DNA of 64,000 nt from Alicyclobacillus pomorum DSM 14955. Its GTDB lineage: Bacteria; Bacillota; Bacilli; Alicyclobacillales; Alicyclobacillaceae. A program made the position numbers and the translations under genes. Of this stretch, positions 28,257 through 36,828 are shown in pieces. The stretch's first letter is position 1; every line of letters starts with the position of its first letter. The stretch covers positions 104,786 to 168,785 of the forward strand of contig NZ_AXAR01000003.1 of NCBI RefSeq assembly GCF_000472905.1, written 5' to 3'. The notes beneath the pieces were generated by a model, which saw nothing but the letters and a program-made list of their open reading frames with translations, ran no database searches and was not told where the DNA came from.

Positions 28257-29648
28257 GTGAATCGCTCCCAGCACGTGCATTTCGTAGGAATCGGTGGATA
28301 CGGTATGAGCGCCATCGCTCGGGTCATGTTAGACATGGGGTATCAGGTATCTGGATCTGACGTATCGTCACAGGAGTTGACGAAACGATTGACAGAACGC
28401 GGCGCCAAAGTCTATCAGGGACACGCAGCCAAGCAGGTGGAAGGCGCGGATATTGTGGTCTACAGTACCGCACTTGCACAGGACAACGTGGAACTTCAGG
28501 AGGCAAGGGCGCGTAACATTCCAGTGATTCACCGCTCAGAAATGCTGGCGCGGTTGATGGCGGACAGGGTTGGCGTCGCCGTGACGGGGGCACACGGAAA
28601 GACGACGACGACTTCGATGATTGCTTATGCCATGGAGCGCTGTGGCTTGGATCCCACGTTCGTCATCGGCGGCGTGGTGAGCAACATCGGTGACAATGCG
28701 AAAGCTGGCTCTGGTCGCTACGTGGTGGCAGAAGCGGACGAGAGCGATGGCTCGTTTCTACACTACCGCCCGCAAATTGCGGTGATTACCAATATTGAGG
28801 CGGATCACCTGGAACATTATGATGGTGATTTCGAAAACTTAAAGAGAGCGTATGCCCAGTTTATGAGCCAGGTTCCCGAAGATGGGCTGTGTGTCATTTC
28901 CGGCGCGGATGAACATTTGCGCAACATTCGTTCCTCCGCCGTGTGCCGCATACAGACGTACAACATTGACGGGGAAGCCGACTATGTCGCAAAAAATGTT
29001 CGGTTGATTGACCGGGGCAGCCAATCCGACGTGTATTTCCGGGGGCAGTACCTCGGCGAATTGCGCTTGTCGCTGCCTGGGCGTCACAACGTGATGAACG
29101 CCCTGGCAGCGGTCGCCGTCTTGCGGGAGGCGGGCGTCGAGTTTTCTGCGATTGCGAGCGCACTGGAGGAATTCCACGGGGCGAAGCGGCGCTTCCAAGT
29201 GATTGCCGAGGCCGGCGGCGTCCTTGTTATCGACGACTATGCGCACCATCCTACGGAAATTAGCGCGACGATTGAGGCGGCCAAAGCCACGGGGCGCCGC
29301 ATTGTCGCTGTGTTTCAGCCGCAGCGGTACACAAGAACTTTCTTCCTCTTTGACGCATTCGCCAAGGCGTTTGCCGGTGCAGATGAGGTTATCATTGCAG
29401 ACATATACTCTCCAGCCGGGGAGAAGCAAATCGAAGGCGTCTCTGCCGAACGATTGGTGGAACAGATTCAGATCCAGAGTAATCCAAACGTACGGTTCCT
29501 CCGCACGAAAGACGACGTTTTTGAATATCTGGTAAACCATGTGAAACCCGGGGATCTCGTGTTGACCATGGGGGCCGGAGATATCTGGCAAGTCGCGTAT
29601 CGACTCGGTGATGCTTTGGAAGGCCGGGCCGAAACGGCGTATGTGTAA
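28257..29648 (+). CDS. murC: UDP-N-acetylmuramate-L-alanine ligase
   Basis: Adds L-alanine to UDP-MurNAc in peptidoglycan precursor synthesis. From GTG 28257 the protein has 463 residues. The N-terminal Rossmann motif HFVGIGGYGMSAIA is followed by the ATP loop GAHGKTTTTSMIAYAM, then VAEADESDGSF, and DDYAHHPTEI in the C-terminal domain. Open frame continues upstream into folC, but that part is not conserved. GAGGACGG and GTGAGG lie just ahead of the chosen start. In B. subtilis murC is not at this position. Confidence 0.96.
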   Translation: MNRSQHVHFVGIGGYGMSAIARVMLDMGYQVSGSDVSSQELTKRLTERGAKVYQGHAAKQVEGADIVVYSTALAQDNVELQEARARNIPVIHRSEMLARLMADRVGVAVTGAHGKTTTTSMIAYAMERCGLDPTFVIGGVVSNIGDNAKAGSGRYVVAEADESDGSFLHYRPQIAVITNIEADHLEHYDGDFENLKRAYAQFMSQVPEDGLCVISGADEHLRNIRSSAVCRIQTYNIDGEADYVAKNVRLIDRGSQSDVYFRGQYLGELRLSLPGRHNVMNALAAVAVLREAGVEFSAIASALEEFHGAKRRFQVIAEAGGVLVIDDYAHHPTEISATIEAAKATGRRIVAVFQPQRYTRTFFLFDAFAKAFAGADEVIIADIYSPAGEKQIEGVSAERLVEQIQIQSNPNVRFLRTKDDVFEYLVNHVKPGDLVLTMGAGDIWQVAYRLGDALEGRAETAYV

Positions 29649-29728
29649 GCCGGCAGCGATGGTCTGACGCCGAGATGGAACAAGCGTTTCGTCATGGAAG
29701 TTGGACACTGTGCAGTTGTAAGAACGTG

Positions 29729-29761
29729 AAAAAGGGGCACCCCGAGATGGAGGGGTGCCCC
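29729..29761 (-). terminator. terminator of the small - strand gene, possibly bidirectional
   Basis: GGGGCACCCC (29734-29743) and GGGGTGCCCC (29752-29761) form a 10-bp stem with an 8-base loop. On the - strand it is followed by TTTTT (29733-29729). On the + strand, TTCTGT follows, so it may also stop murC transcription. Confidence 0.85.
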
Positions 29762-29792
29762 TTCTGTATGTGATGAACAGGGAAGCTGGAGG

Positions 29793-29972
29793 TTACCGCC
29801 AATACTTCGACCGTCGGCGCACTTGCGTGGCCTTCGTGAACCAGTAGTAGGCCAATGCCAGTAAGGCGACAACCAGGGCAATCTTCAGAACGAGTGTCAA
29901 GAAGACCATCAGCACCACGAACATCACGACGCCAAGTCCAAACAGGATGATGGAACGGGTCAAATTCTGCAC
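29793..29972 (-). CDS. small membrane protein, 59 residues, unknown function
   Basis: GTG 29972 (- strand) begins a 59-residue protein starting MQNLTRSIILFGLG. It has a long hydrophobic stretch (about residues 8-44, enough for one long or two short helices) and a positively charged end (KATQVRRRSKYWR). CAGGGGGTAG sits 5-9 bases before the start, an intrinsic terminator follows at 29761-29729 and an extended -10 promoter lies upstream at 30064-30056. Promoter, ribosome site, frame and terminator all agree, so I consider it real. I recognise no family. Confidence 0.72.
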   Translation of the reverse strand: MQNLTRSIILFGLGVVMFVVLMVFLTLVLKIALVVALLALAYYWFTKATQVRRRSKYWR

Positions 29973-30033
29973 GGTGACTACCCCCTGTTCTCAAGTGCGA
30001 ATCACGGGTACGCATGACAATGGTTCTATCTGT

Positions 30034-30047
30034 GTGGACTTGTCCAC
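30034..30047. repeat. perfect dyad between divergent promoters
   Basis: GTGGAC TT GTCCAC is a perfect 14-base palindrome. It overlaps the -35 hexamer (30040-30045) of the comC promoter and lies just downstream of the predicted start of the - strand small gene. This is a good position for an operator acting on both. Confidence 0.5.
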
Positions 30048-30068
30048 TGTCCAACAGTATAACATAAT
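30040..30068 (+). promoter_or_regulatory. candidate sigma-A promoter of comC-pilT
   Basis: TTGTCC (30040-30045), 17 bases, CATAAT (30063-30068). No AAAA-N5-TTTT ComK box pair was seen. Confidence 0.5.
30056..30064 (-). promoter_or_regulatory. extended -10 promoter of the 29793-29972 gene
   Basis: The - strand reads TGTTATACT, a TGn extension with TATACT. The -35 is weak. It overlaps the comC promoter head to head. Confidence 0.5.
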
Positions 30069-30194
30069 CTGTCACTCGCACATACGTGAATTCGCCAGAA
30101 AGATTGTAAAATTAACCCACTTCGACAAGGAATTTGATGATCCAAGTCGAATTTCTGCGCGTGGTGTAGTCCTAGCGACCAAAGGAGGTCTGTG

Positions 30195-30977
30195 ATGACG
30201 ACCGTACAGGACTTTTGGTTTGTGTTCATCGCGACGCTCGGCGCTTTGTTGGGCTCCTTCTTGAACGTCGTGGGCTATCGACTGCCTCGCGGTGAATCCA
30301 TTGTATCTCCAGGGTCACATTGTACCCACTGCGGGCGCTCGTTGCGGAGTCACGAACTCATTCCCATGTTGTCATGGCTCGTCCTTCGGGGAAAATGTCG
30401 CAGTTGTGGACAATCCATCTCTGTGCGGTATCCGTTGCTGGAAGCCGCGACAGCCTGTCTGTTTGCTGCCACGTTTCTGGCATTTCCTGAATGGCCTGTG
30501 CGGGTCGGATGGATGGTGTTGTGGCTGGTGGTGATGGCGGCCGTGTCCACCGACTTGTACGCCATGATGGTGCCAAACGCCTTGTCCTTACCTGGGGCCG
30601 TTGTCATGTTTGTCGTTTCGGTGTGTACCGGATTGCAGCATTGGATGGGCGCCGTGGTGGGGTTGGCCGTGTGTTTCACGCTGCTCCTCGCGATTCACCT
30701 GCTGTCTGGAGGGAACATGGGACTTGGTGATGCCAAGTTGTACCTCTCGATTGGTGCTGCGCTAGGGGCGGTGCAAGGCATAGAATCGCTTGTTTTTGCG
30801 TCTTTTTACGGCACCGTGATAGGGCTGGTGCTGCGGGCTGTAGGCTGGCTGGAACGACGACAGTACGTTCCGTTTGTCCCATTTATCGCGATGGGTGTCG
30901 TAACGGCCGTGTTTTGGGGGCACGCGCTGAGCGGCTGGTATTTTCACGAGGTCCTGCGGCGCACCGATGTGGGATGA
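30195..30977 (+). CDS. comC: type IV prepilin peptidase and N-methyltransferase
   Basis: An integral membrane aspartic protease that removes the leader from ComG-type pilins. The 260-residue protein begins with a membrane helix, then a cytosolic zinc module with two CxxC pairs (HCTHCG and KCRSCG). The two catalytic aspartates are in AAVSTDLYAMMVPN and GNMGLGDAKLYL. It is the long, methyltransferase-containing form. AAAGGAGGTC precedes ATG 30195. Its position between folC/murC and spoIIB is where comC lies in B. subtilis. Confidence 0.95.
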   Translation: MTTVQDFWFVFIATLGALLGSFLNVVGYRLPRGESIVSPGSHCTHCGRSLRSHELIPMLSWLVLRGKCRSCGQSISVRYPLLEAATACLFAATFLAFPEWPVRVGWMVLWLVVMAAVSTDLYAMMVPNALSLPGAVVMFVVSVCTGLQHWMGAVVGLAVCFTLLLAIHLLSGGNMGLGDAKLYLSIGAALGAVQGIESLVFASFYGTVIGLVLRAVGWLERRQYVPFVPFIAMGVVTAVFWGHALSGWYFHEVLRRTDVG

Positions 30978-30990
30978 GGAGGCGTGGTGA

Positions 30991-32010
30991 ATGGACATCC
31001 TGTCACTCCTGACCAGGGCACATGCCATGCAGGCGTCTGATCTGCACATCTCCGCGAATGCGCCACCGATGTTTCGCGTGTGCGGAGAACTCAGGGCAGA
31101 CGGGGAGGTGCTCCAGTCCGCGGAGACCGAGGCCATGGGTCGACAACTGATGACCGATGAACAATGGCAGCGATTTACCGTCGTCGGTGAACTCGATTTT
31201 TCGTACCGCATTCCTGGAACGTCGCGCTACCGGATCAACGTCTATCGCCAACGCGGATGCGTGAGCTTGGCCGCACGGGTAATCCCGGACTCCATTCCGG
31301 ACGTGCGTGGACTTGGGCTGCCTGACACTGTCCTGCAATTCACGGAGCGTCCACACGGTCTTGTACTCGTCACTGGTCCGACGGGCAGTGGAAAGTCAAC
31401 GACACTGGCTGCTCTCATTCACCATATGAACCAGACGGTCCGCCGCCACATCATTACGTTAGAAGACCCCATCGAGTACGTGCATCGACACCAACTTTGC
31501 ATGATTGATCAACGCGAGATTGGGCTGGACACACAAGGGTTTGCCCGTGCGCTGCGCGCGGCCCTACGCCAGGATCCGGATGTCATTCTGGTGGGAGAGA
31601 TGCGAGATCTTGAAACCATTCGCACGGCCATCACAGCGGCGGAAACGGGACATTTGGTGTTCGCGTCATTACACACGAGTAACGCTGTGCAAACCGTCGA
31701 GCGCATCGTAGATGTGTTTCCGTCAGCCCAGCAATCGCAAATGCGGATTCAGTTGGCGAGCGTGCTGCAAGGGATTGTAGCGCAACGTTTGTACAAGACC
31801 ATCGACGGCACAGGTCGCGTTGCGGCGGTTGAGGTGTTGGTCAACACACCAGCTGTGGCAAATCTGATTCGATCCGACAAGGTACATCAAATCCGCTCCG
31901 TCATGCAAACCAGTAAGGCGTTCGGGATGCAGACGATGGATGTGCATTTACGTGAGTTGGTTGCATTGCGAAAGGTTGCGCCGCAAGCTGTGGCAAATGA
32001 AAAACCGTGA
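30991..32010 (+). CDS. pilT: PilT-type pilus retraction ATPase
   Basis: A 339-residue secretion ATPase of the PilT branch. It has an N-terminal PAS-like domain, Walker A GPTGSGKSTTLAAL (about residue 130), Asp box ITLEDPIEYVH, Walker B DPDVILVGEMRD, His box GHLVFASLHT and, decisively, AVANLIRSDKVHQIRS, which corresponds to the PilT AIRNLIRE retraction motif. It lacks the N-terminal domain of PilB/GspE. It begins 14 bases after comC, so the two are one operon. B. subtilis has no PilT, so the ComG filament here may be actively retracted. Confidence 0.92.
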   Translation: MDILSLLTRAHAMQASDLHISANAPPMFRVCGELRADGEVLQSAETEAMGRQLMTDEQWQRFTVVGELDFSYRIPGTSRYRINVYRQRGCVSLAARVIPDSIPDVRGLGLPDTVLQFTERPHGLVLVTGPTGSGKSTTLAALIHHMNQTVRRHIITLEDPIEYVHRHQLCMIDQREIGLDTQGFARALRAALRQDPDVILVGEMRDLETIRTAITAAETGHLVFASLHTSNAVQTVERIVDVFPSAQQSQMRIQLASVLQGIVAQRLYKTIDGTGRVAAVEVLVNTPAVANLIRSDKVHQIRSVMQTSKAFGMQTMDVHLRELVALRKVAPQAVANEKP

Positions 32011-32071
32011 GCCATCAGGAATTGTTTTGCCTTGGCAACATAGACTGAACTATCACGCCGCCACTAGACAA

Positions 32072-32084
32072 ATATCGACGATAT
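32072..32084. repeat. short palindrome upstream of the YabE-like gene
   Basis: ATATCG A CGATAT is a perfect 6-bp inverted repeat with one central base. It lies just before the -35 element at 32091, a possible activator or repressor site. Confidence 0.35.
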
Positions 32085-32090
32085 TAGTCA

Positions 32091-32119
32091 TTGCATCCCA
32101 GTCTGCAAATCTATATACT
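32091..32119 (+). promoter_or_regulatory. sigma-A promoter of the YabE-like gene
   Basis: TTGCAT (32091-32096), 17 bases, TATACT (32114-32119). Confidence 0.6.
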
Positions 32120-32183
32120 GAACGTGAACTAACGACCCTTGGAAGCTCCTTGGTCTCTCAGATTTTTGAAGAGAGGTGATGGA

Positions 32184-33155
32184 GTGCGTATTCCTAAGTC
32201 GAAAGTACTGTACGTGTCTGCCGCCACGGTAGCGCTGCTCAGCGGCTCATCCGTCGCAGCGTCTACGGCGTATAAGACCGTTACAGTCCAAGACAACGGA
32301 CAACGCAAGGTGATTCGCGGTTTTGCAACAGGAAACCTGGGTAAGTTCTTGGCGGGACACCAAATTCAGTGCGCTAACAATGATAGGGTGTCTCCGAGTT
32401 TAGCGGCCCCGGTTATTGACGGCATGAACGTCGTCATCACCCATCCGGTGACCGTCACGCTGGTCGATGGCAACTACACAACGCAAGTAGACACGTTTGC
32501 CAAGACTGTCGGAGATCTGCTGGATGAACAAGGTGTGCAGCTCCACGACGGCGATACGGTGAACTTGTCTCCAGACGCAGCACTAGTCAATGGACTGACT
32601 GTACAAGTAACAAGAACCAATAAACAGATTTCCGTGAAGACGCAAGAAATACCGTTTCAGACCATACGCCAGCGGACCGCTAATCTGTATGTGGGTGAAC
32701 AACGTGTGCTGACGCATGGTGTGAAAGGGTCCATGCAGATACAGACAACAAGCGTCTTCGTCAACGGCCGTAAAGTTGGCCAACGCGTTGACAAAAAGGT
32801 GGTACAACCGGCGGTCAACGAAGTGATTCAAATCGGCACGCGCCCAAGACCGCAGCAGCTTTCCGCGCGCGGTGGGGGATCGTTGCTTGCATCGAAAAAA
32901 TGGACGGTTGTCGCTACCGCGTACACGGCTGGCGGCCGCACAGCGACGGGGGTGCCTGCTCAGCCTGGAGTGATTGCGGTAGATCCAAACGTAATCCCGC
33001 TGGGTTCCAAGCTTTACATTCCTGGCGTTGGAATCGTTCGAGCGGCGGACACTGGAGGCGCCATCGTCGGGAACCGCATCGATATCTGCGTGAGCAATGA
33101 GTCTGCGGCAGAATCTTGGGGCGTTCGGACAGTGACCGTGTACGAAATTCAGTGA
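32184..33155 (+). CDS. YabE/Rpf-like secreted cell wall protein (DUF348, G5 and 3D domains)
   Basis: 323 residues from GTG 32184. An N-terminal signal or anchor helix (VLYVSAATVALLSGSSVAAS) is followed by two ubiquitin-like DUF348 repeats (about residues 35-150), a G5-type beta domain (about 150-215) and the 3D domain. The three aspartates of the 3D domain are in VIAVDPNVIPLG, VRAADTGG and RIDICV, forming the catalytic centre of MltA-like murein hydrolases and stationary-phase survival proteins. Likely role: peptidoglycan cleavage outside the cell. It sits between pilT and spoIIB and is its own transcription unit. Confidence 0.88.
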   Translation: MRIPKSKVLYVSAATVALLSGSSVAASTAYKTVTVQDNGQRKVIRGFATGNLGKFLAGHQIQCANNDRVSPSLAAPVIDGMNVVITHPVTVTLVDGNYTTQVDTFAKTVGDLLDEQGVQLHDGDTVNLSPDAALVNGLTVQVTRTNKQISVKTQEIPFQTIRQRTANLYVGEQRVLTHGVKGSMQIQTTSVFVNGRKVGQRVDKKVVQPAVNEVIQIGTRPRPQQLSARGGGSLLASKKWTVVATAYTAGGRTATGVPAQPGVIAVDPNVIPLGSKLYIPGVGIVRAADTGGAIVGNRIDICVSNESAAESWGVRTVTVYEIQ

Positions 33156-33202
33156 GGATCTAGGGGCAGCAAGGGTTGCAGTGTACACATTCAGTAAACA
33201 GG

Positions 33203-33246
33203 AGTCGTGCGCAAGATGGCACGGCTTCTTTTTTTTTTTTTTTTTT
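33203..33246 (+). terminator. terminator of the YabE-like gene with an 18-base T run
   Basis: AGTCGTGC (33203-33210) pairs with GCACGGCT (33219-33226), one G-T pair, 8-base loop, then TC and T18 (33229-33246). The homopolymer is unusually long. Confidence 0.88.
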
Positions 33247-33339
33247 ACGCGAATCTTTCATGTTGATCATAGTTTGCGACGTGGGTTCATAGAGTGAAGT
33301 AACAAACGATGACGACAGGGTGGAAGGAGAAGGTCGTGG

Positions 33340-34419
33340 ATGAATCGGATGGACACAGATAGCACAGCTCGACAGTTCCCCGTCGCGCAACCCACCTTGA
33401 CAGTAAAAATGGGGGACAAGCAGTGGGTTGTGGGCGCTCATCCCGCTTCCAATGAGTTGGCTTCTCCTCTGGAACACGTCGAGCAACCGACGACGTCCGT
33501 GCAGGCGGACAAGTCAGAGACTTCATCACCGCAGCGAAAGGGACAGTGGCGTGAGCAACTGGGCGCGAAGGTGGCCCAATCCGTGGAAGATTTGCTAGAG
33601 CCGGTAGCTCCCACCGAACAGACGGTGAAAACAGGGCGACCTACGCGCCGAAAATCTTCAGGATGGTTTATTCCTGCCACACAGCGCACAAGATGGAAGG
33701 ACACATTTCAATTCGGATGCATTCTAGGACTTCTACTAGGGTGCTTAAGTATGGTATTGTTTCACCAGATGGCCCCGGACATGGGCTCTGCCGAAGTGGC
33801 TCTGGGGTCGTCCAATACCACGCAGGTTCTGAACGCCTCGAGCAATTCCTACGTTGTACCGGCAGTGAAAGTGCAAATTCTACAGTCGGTAGCGTACAGC
33901 AGTCGGCGGGCTGCGGATGGTGAAGCTGTGGCGTTGCGTCGCCATGGCGTTGAGGCTGTCGTACAGGGCAGCGGATCGAATTACGTGTTGTGGACGGGTG
34001 TGGCTCTGCGTGCCGGTCACTTACAGGACGAAGTGGCGGAGTTAAAACGGTACGGGGTGTCGGTGTCTCCAGTGACTTTGACCCTCAGTGCTCAGCAGCG
34101 GTCGGCGTTGGCGGGCTCCAATCCAGCGTCTCTCAGCCAAGTGTCGCACTGGTTGTCTTCCGCGGCGAGCGCGTTGGCATCCCTCACGGCTGTAGAAGCG
34201 GACGGCGGCGTCCCGCAGGATGCGTCGACCGCTTACCAAACTGCGAAGTCTTTGCAACCCAGTCAGGACATCCTGGCGGAAACGGGGCAAGGAGAGCTGC
34301 TGCATGCATTTTCGCAGACACTGGACAGCGCGTTCAGCGCGTTGGTTAAACACCAAAATGCATCGGCACGTGGTTTCACGCTACAAGCCTATCAACTCCT
34401 CTCAGAACTGCATTCGTGA
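33340..34419 (+). CDS. spoIIB: SpoIIB-like SPOR-domain sporulation protein
   Basis: A bitopic membrane protein of 359 residues. A basic, disordered cytosolic part (1-125, ending RRKSSGW...RTRWKD) is followed by one transmembrane helix (FGCILGLLLGCLSMVLF) and an outside SPOR-like module (about VKVQILQSVAYSSRRAADGEA to VSPVTLTL), then a helical tail. SPOR domains bind denuded glycan at division sites. B. subtilis SpoIIB has the same plan and the same neighbours (comC, spoIIB, maf, radC) and helps septal peptidoglycan remodelling at engulfment. Sequence identity is low in this family, so the name leans on context. Confidence 0.8.
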   Translation: MNRMDTDSTARQFPVAQPTLTVKMGDKQWVVGAHPASNELASPLEHVEQPTTSVQADKSETSSPQRKGQWREQLGAKVAQSVEDLLEPVAPTEQTVKTGRPTRRKSSGWFIPATQRTRWKDTFQFGCILGLLLGCLSMVLFHQMAPDMGSAEVALGSSNTTQVLNASSNSYVVPAVKVQILQSVAYSSRRAADGEAVALRRHGVEAVVQGSGSNYVLWTGVALRAGHLQDEVAELKRYGVSVSPVTLTLSAQQRSALAGSNPASLSQVSHWLSSAASALASLTAVEADGGVPQDASTAYQTAKSLQPSQDILAETGQGELLHAFSQTLDSAFSALVKHQNASARGFTLQAYQLLSELHS

Positions 34420-34579
34420 CGTTGCCAAAAGGCTCCTGGGAATCACATAATGTGCCAGAGCTTTGGGGTAAGCTAGACATAATTCCACTGTGTTCACCAT
34501 TTGTCGACATATTTCGGCAGGACTCAACAACCTGTTGTCGAATTCGTCTGGGATACTTGTGTTCAAAAGGAGTATCCTT

Positions 34580-34819
34580 ATGCGCGGAACGGTATGGCGC
34601 ACAGCGGGTTTTGTGTTTGCAGGTGCTGTCATTGGAACGCTGGCAGGTCAATTGTTGGCGCATCAGTTTCCTGAATTGGGCCATTCGACATCTGTCCGCT
34701 GGCATCCCAGTGCGGATCTCGGCGTGATAGTGTATTCTCTCGACGTGACCCTACGCGTCAATTGGTTATCGCTTGTCGGCGCGGTGACGGGATATTTTGT
34801 ACAGAGCCGTTGGAAGTAG
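34580..34819 (+). CDS. DUF4321 small membrane protein
   Basis: 79 residues with a first helix TAGFVFAGAVIGTLAGQLLA and a second NWLSLVGAVTGYFVQ, ending in a short basic tail. The family (DUF4321) is widespread in Firmicutes, often near cell shape or division genes, and has no assigned function. AAAAGGAGT sits 7 bases before ATG 34580. It occupies the place of maf in the B. subtilis order. Confidence 0.82.
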   Translation: MRGTVWRTAGFVFAGAVIGTLAGQLLAHQFPELGHSTSVRWHPSADLGVIVYSLDVTLRVNWLSLVGAVTGYFVQSRWK

Positions 34820-34945
34820 TCGTAGACGTGCACGAAGGGCACACTTCCTGTTCGATGGGATTTGTGCCGATGGCGTTTCCTCCTTATCGTAGAGGTACGT
34901 GCCCACGGCGTGGCGCCGTCCCTGCGAAGAGGAGGAATCGCGTGC

Positions 34946-35632
34946 ATGGAGTGTTCACAGACTGTGACCAATGGAAACAGACAGGCTCCGCGTGAGAGGT
35001 TGTTGACATGCGGGGCGCAAGCGCTGCGCGACGACGAATTGCTGGCTATCATCCTGCAGTCTGGAAATCGCCACGTGTCTGTCTTGGAACTGGCAAACCG
35101 TGTACTGGCTCGCGCCAACGGGTTGTATGGTTTGTTGGACATTACGGTGGAAGAGTTGGTGGACGTCACTGGAATCGGACTTGCCAAGGCTTTACAGATT
35201 GCTGCGGCTATCGAGTTGGGGCGTAGAATCATTCGCAAACCGACGGAGCACCGTGTGCAGATTCGCTGTGCGGACGACGCTGCTGAGTACGTCATGGATC
35301 GCCTTCGTTTTTTGAAGAAGGAACACTTCGTCATTCTTCACCTGGACACGAAACATTGCGTGATGGGAGAGGAAACGGTGTCCATCGGCAGCCTCGATGC
35401 GTCGATTGTACATCCGCGCGAAATCTTCAAATCCGCCGTAAAAAAGAGTGCCTCCGCCATTTTGTGCGTGCATAATCATCCAAGCGGAGACCCGACGCCA
35501 AGCCCGGAAGATGTCGCCGTAACTCGGCGCCTGATGGAAGCCGGTAAGTTGCTTGGCATCGACGTGCTGGATCACATCGTGGTCGGTGACGGGTTCTTTG
35601 TGAGTCTGAAAGCGCAGGGTCTCTGCTTGTAG
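34946..35632 (+). CDS. radC: RadC-family JAMM-domain protein
   Basis: 228 residues with helix-hairpin-helix elements (around DVTGIGLAKALQIAAAIELG) and a C-terminal JAB/MPN-like domain whose metal motif is HNHPSGDPTPSPED. Despite the name, a DNA-repair role has not been confirmed for the family. ATG 34946 is 10 bases after GGAGG. It lies directly upstream of mreB, as in B. subtilis. Confidence 0.94.
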   Translation: MECSQTVTNGNRQAPRERLLTCGAQALRDDELLAIILQSGNRHVSVLELANRVLARANGLYGLLDITVEELVDVTGIGLAKALQIAAAIELGRRIIRKPTEHRVQIRCADDAAEYVMDRLRFLKKEHFVILHLDTKHCVMGEETVSIGSLDASIVHPREIFKSAVKKSASAILCVHNHPSGDPTPSPEDVAVTRRLMEAGKLLGIDVLDHIVVGDGFFVSLKAQGLCL

Positions 35633-35691
35633 CGATAAGGTGTTTTGGCATTGGTGGGGGAATCGGTACTTGATTTGAGAGGAGACGTCGT

Positions 35692-36726
35692 ATGTTTACC
35701 GCGAGAGATATGGGAGTGGACTTGGGTACAGCAAATACCCTGGTATATGTTAAAGGAAAGGGGATAGTGGTGCGGGAGCCCTCGGTCGTGGCCATCCGGA
35801 CGGATACAGGCGCTATCGAGGCGGTTGGCGAACAGGCCAAACAGATGATTGGCCGCACCCCGGGCAACATTGTCGCGGTGCGCCCGATGAAAGACGGGGT
35901 CATCGCGGATTTCCAGACCACAGCAACCATGTTGCGGTACTTCATCCGCCAGGCGATGAAGACAAAATCCTCGTGGTCCGGAAAGCCCCGGGTGATGATC
36001 AGCGTTCCGTCAGGCATCACAGCCGTCGAAAAACGCGCCGTTGAAGACGCGGCGGTCGAAGCGGGAGCAAAACACGCGCAGACCATCGAGGAACCGATGG
36101 CAGCGGCGATTGGGGCAGGATTGCCCGTGGGTGAGCCTACCGGCAGCATGGTGGTGGACATAGGTGGTGGTACCACGGAGGTCGCCATCATTTCCCTGGG
36201 TGGCATTGTCACAAGTCGCTCCATCCGCGTCGCTGGCGACGAAATCGACGAGGCCATTATTCAATACATCAAAAAGGCGTACAACCTGATGATTGGTGAA
36301 CGTACCGCGGAGGAAATCAAGACGACCATCGGTACGGCGATGCCAACGACAGAAAACGAATCGATGGACATTCGCGGTCGTGACTTGGTGACCGGGTTAC
36401 CGAAGACGTTCACCGTCTCCGCAACGGAAATCAGCGAAGCGTTGTCGGATACTGTGGGCGCGATTGTCGACGCGGTCAAAGTCACGCTCGAAAAATCTCC
36501 GCCGGAACTGGCAGCCGACATTATGGACCGGGGAATTGTTCTGACAGGCGGTGGAGCGCTCCTGCGAAACCTGGATCGTCTACTCAGCAACGAGACGGGC
36601 ATGCCTGTGATTGTCGCCGAAAACCCATTGGACTGTGTGGCTGTTGGTACAGGTAAAGCGCTGGACAATTACGATGTATACCGACGTCGACACGCGGCAG
36701 CCCGCAAGGCGCAAAGCCGCGCGTAA
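35692..36726 (+). CDS. mreB: MreB, actin-like cell shape protein
   Basis: A membrane-associated filament that directs the wall elongation machinery. The 344-residue protein has phosphate-1 [15 protein letters not shown], phosphate-2 [15 protein letters not shown] and the adenosine motif [26 protein letters not shown] precedes the ATG. It is followed by mreC and mreD with one intervening hairpin (36727-36766). Confidence 0.97.
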   Translation: MFTARDMGVDLGTANTLVYVKGKGIVVREPSVVAIRTDTGAIEAVGEQAKQMIGRTPGNIVAVRPMKDGVIADFQTTATMLRYFIRQAMKTKSSWSGKPRVMISVPSGITAVEKRAVEDAAVEAGAKHAQTIEEPMAAAIGAGLPVGEPTGSMVVDIGGGTTEVAIISLGGIVTSRSIRVAGDEIDEAIIQYIKKAYNLMIGERTAEEIKTTIGTAMPTTENESMDIRGRDLVTGLPKTFTVSATEISEALSDTVGAIVDAVKVTLEKSPPELAADIMDRGIVLTGGGALLRNLDRLLSNETGMPVIVAENPLDCVAVGTGKALDNYDVYRRRHAAARKAQSRA

Positions 36727-36766
36727 CGCGCAACCGCAAGGCCTGTGGGGATGCGGACGTTGCGCG
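36727..36766 (+). other. hairpin between mreB and mreC
   Basis: CGCGCAAC (36727-36734) and GTTGCGCG (36759-36766) are perfect 8-base complements with a 24-base loop. TAAAGGAGATC follows but has no usable start codon. It may be a processing site or a partial stop that lowers mreC expression relative to mreB. Confidence 0.4.
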
Positions 36767-36828
36767 AGTAAAGGAGATCTCACGGGCGGGGACCAGTACT
36801 TTGCGCCCCGACCGGAAAGGGAAGTGGG

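Noticed and set aside
28839..29708. Open frame on the - strand opposite murC
   Set aside because: Shadow of murC, no start signals and no similarity.
34420..34579. Hairpin AAAGGCTCCTGG/CCAGAGCTTT after spoIIB as a terminator
   Set aside because: The stem needs two bulges and no T run follows. The stretch shows only short TTGTCGA repeats and the ribosome site of the DUF4321 gene.
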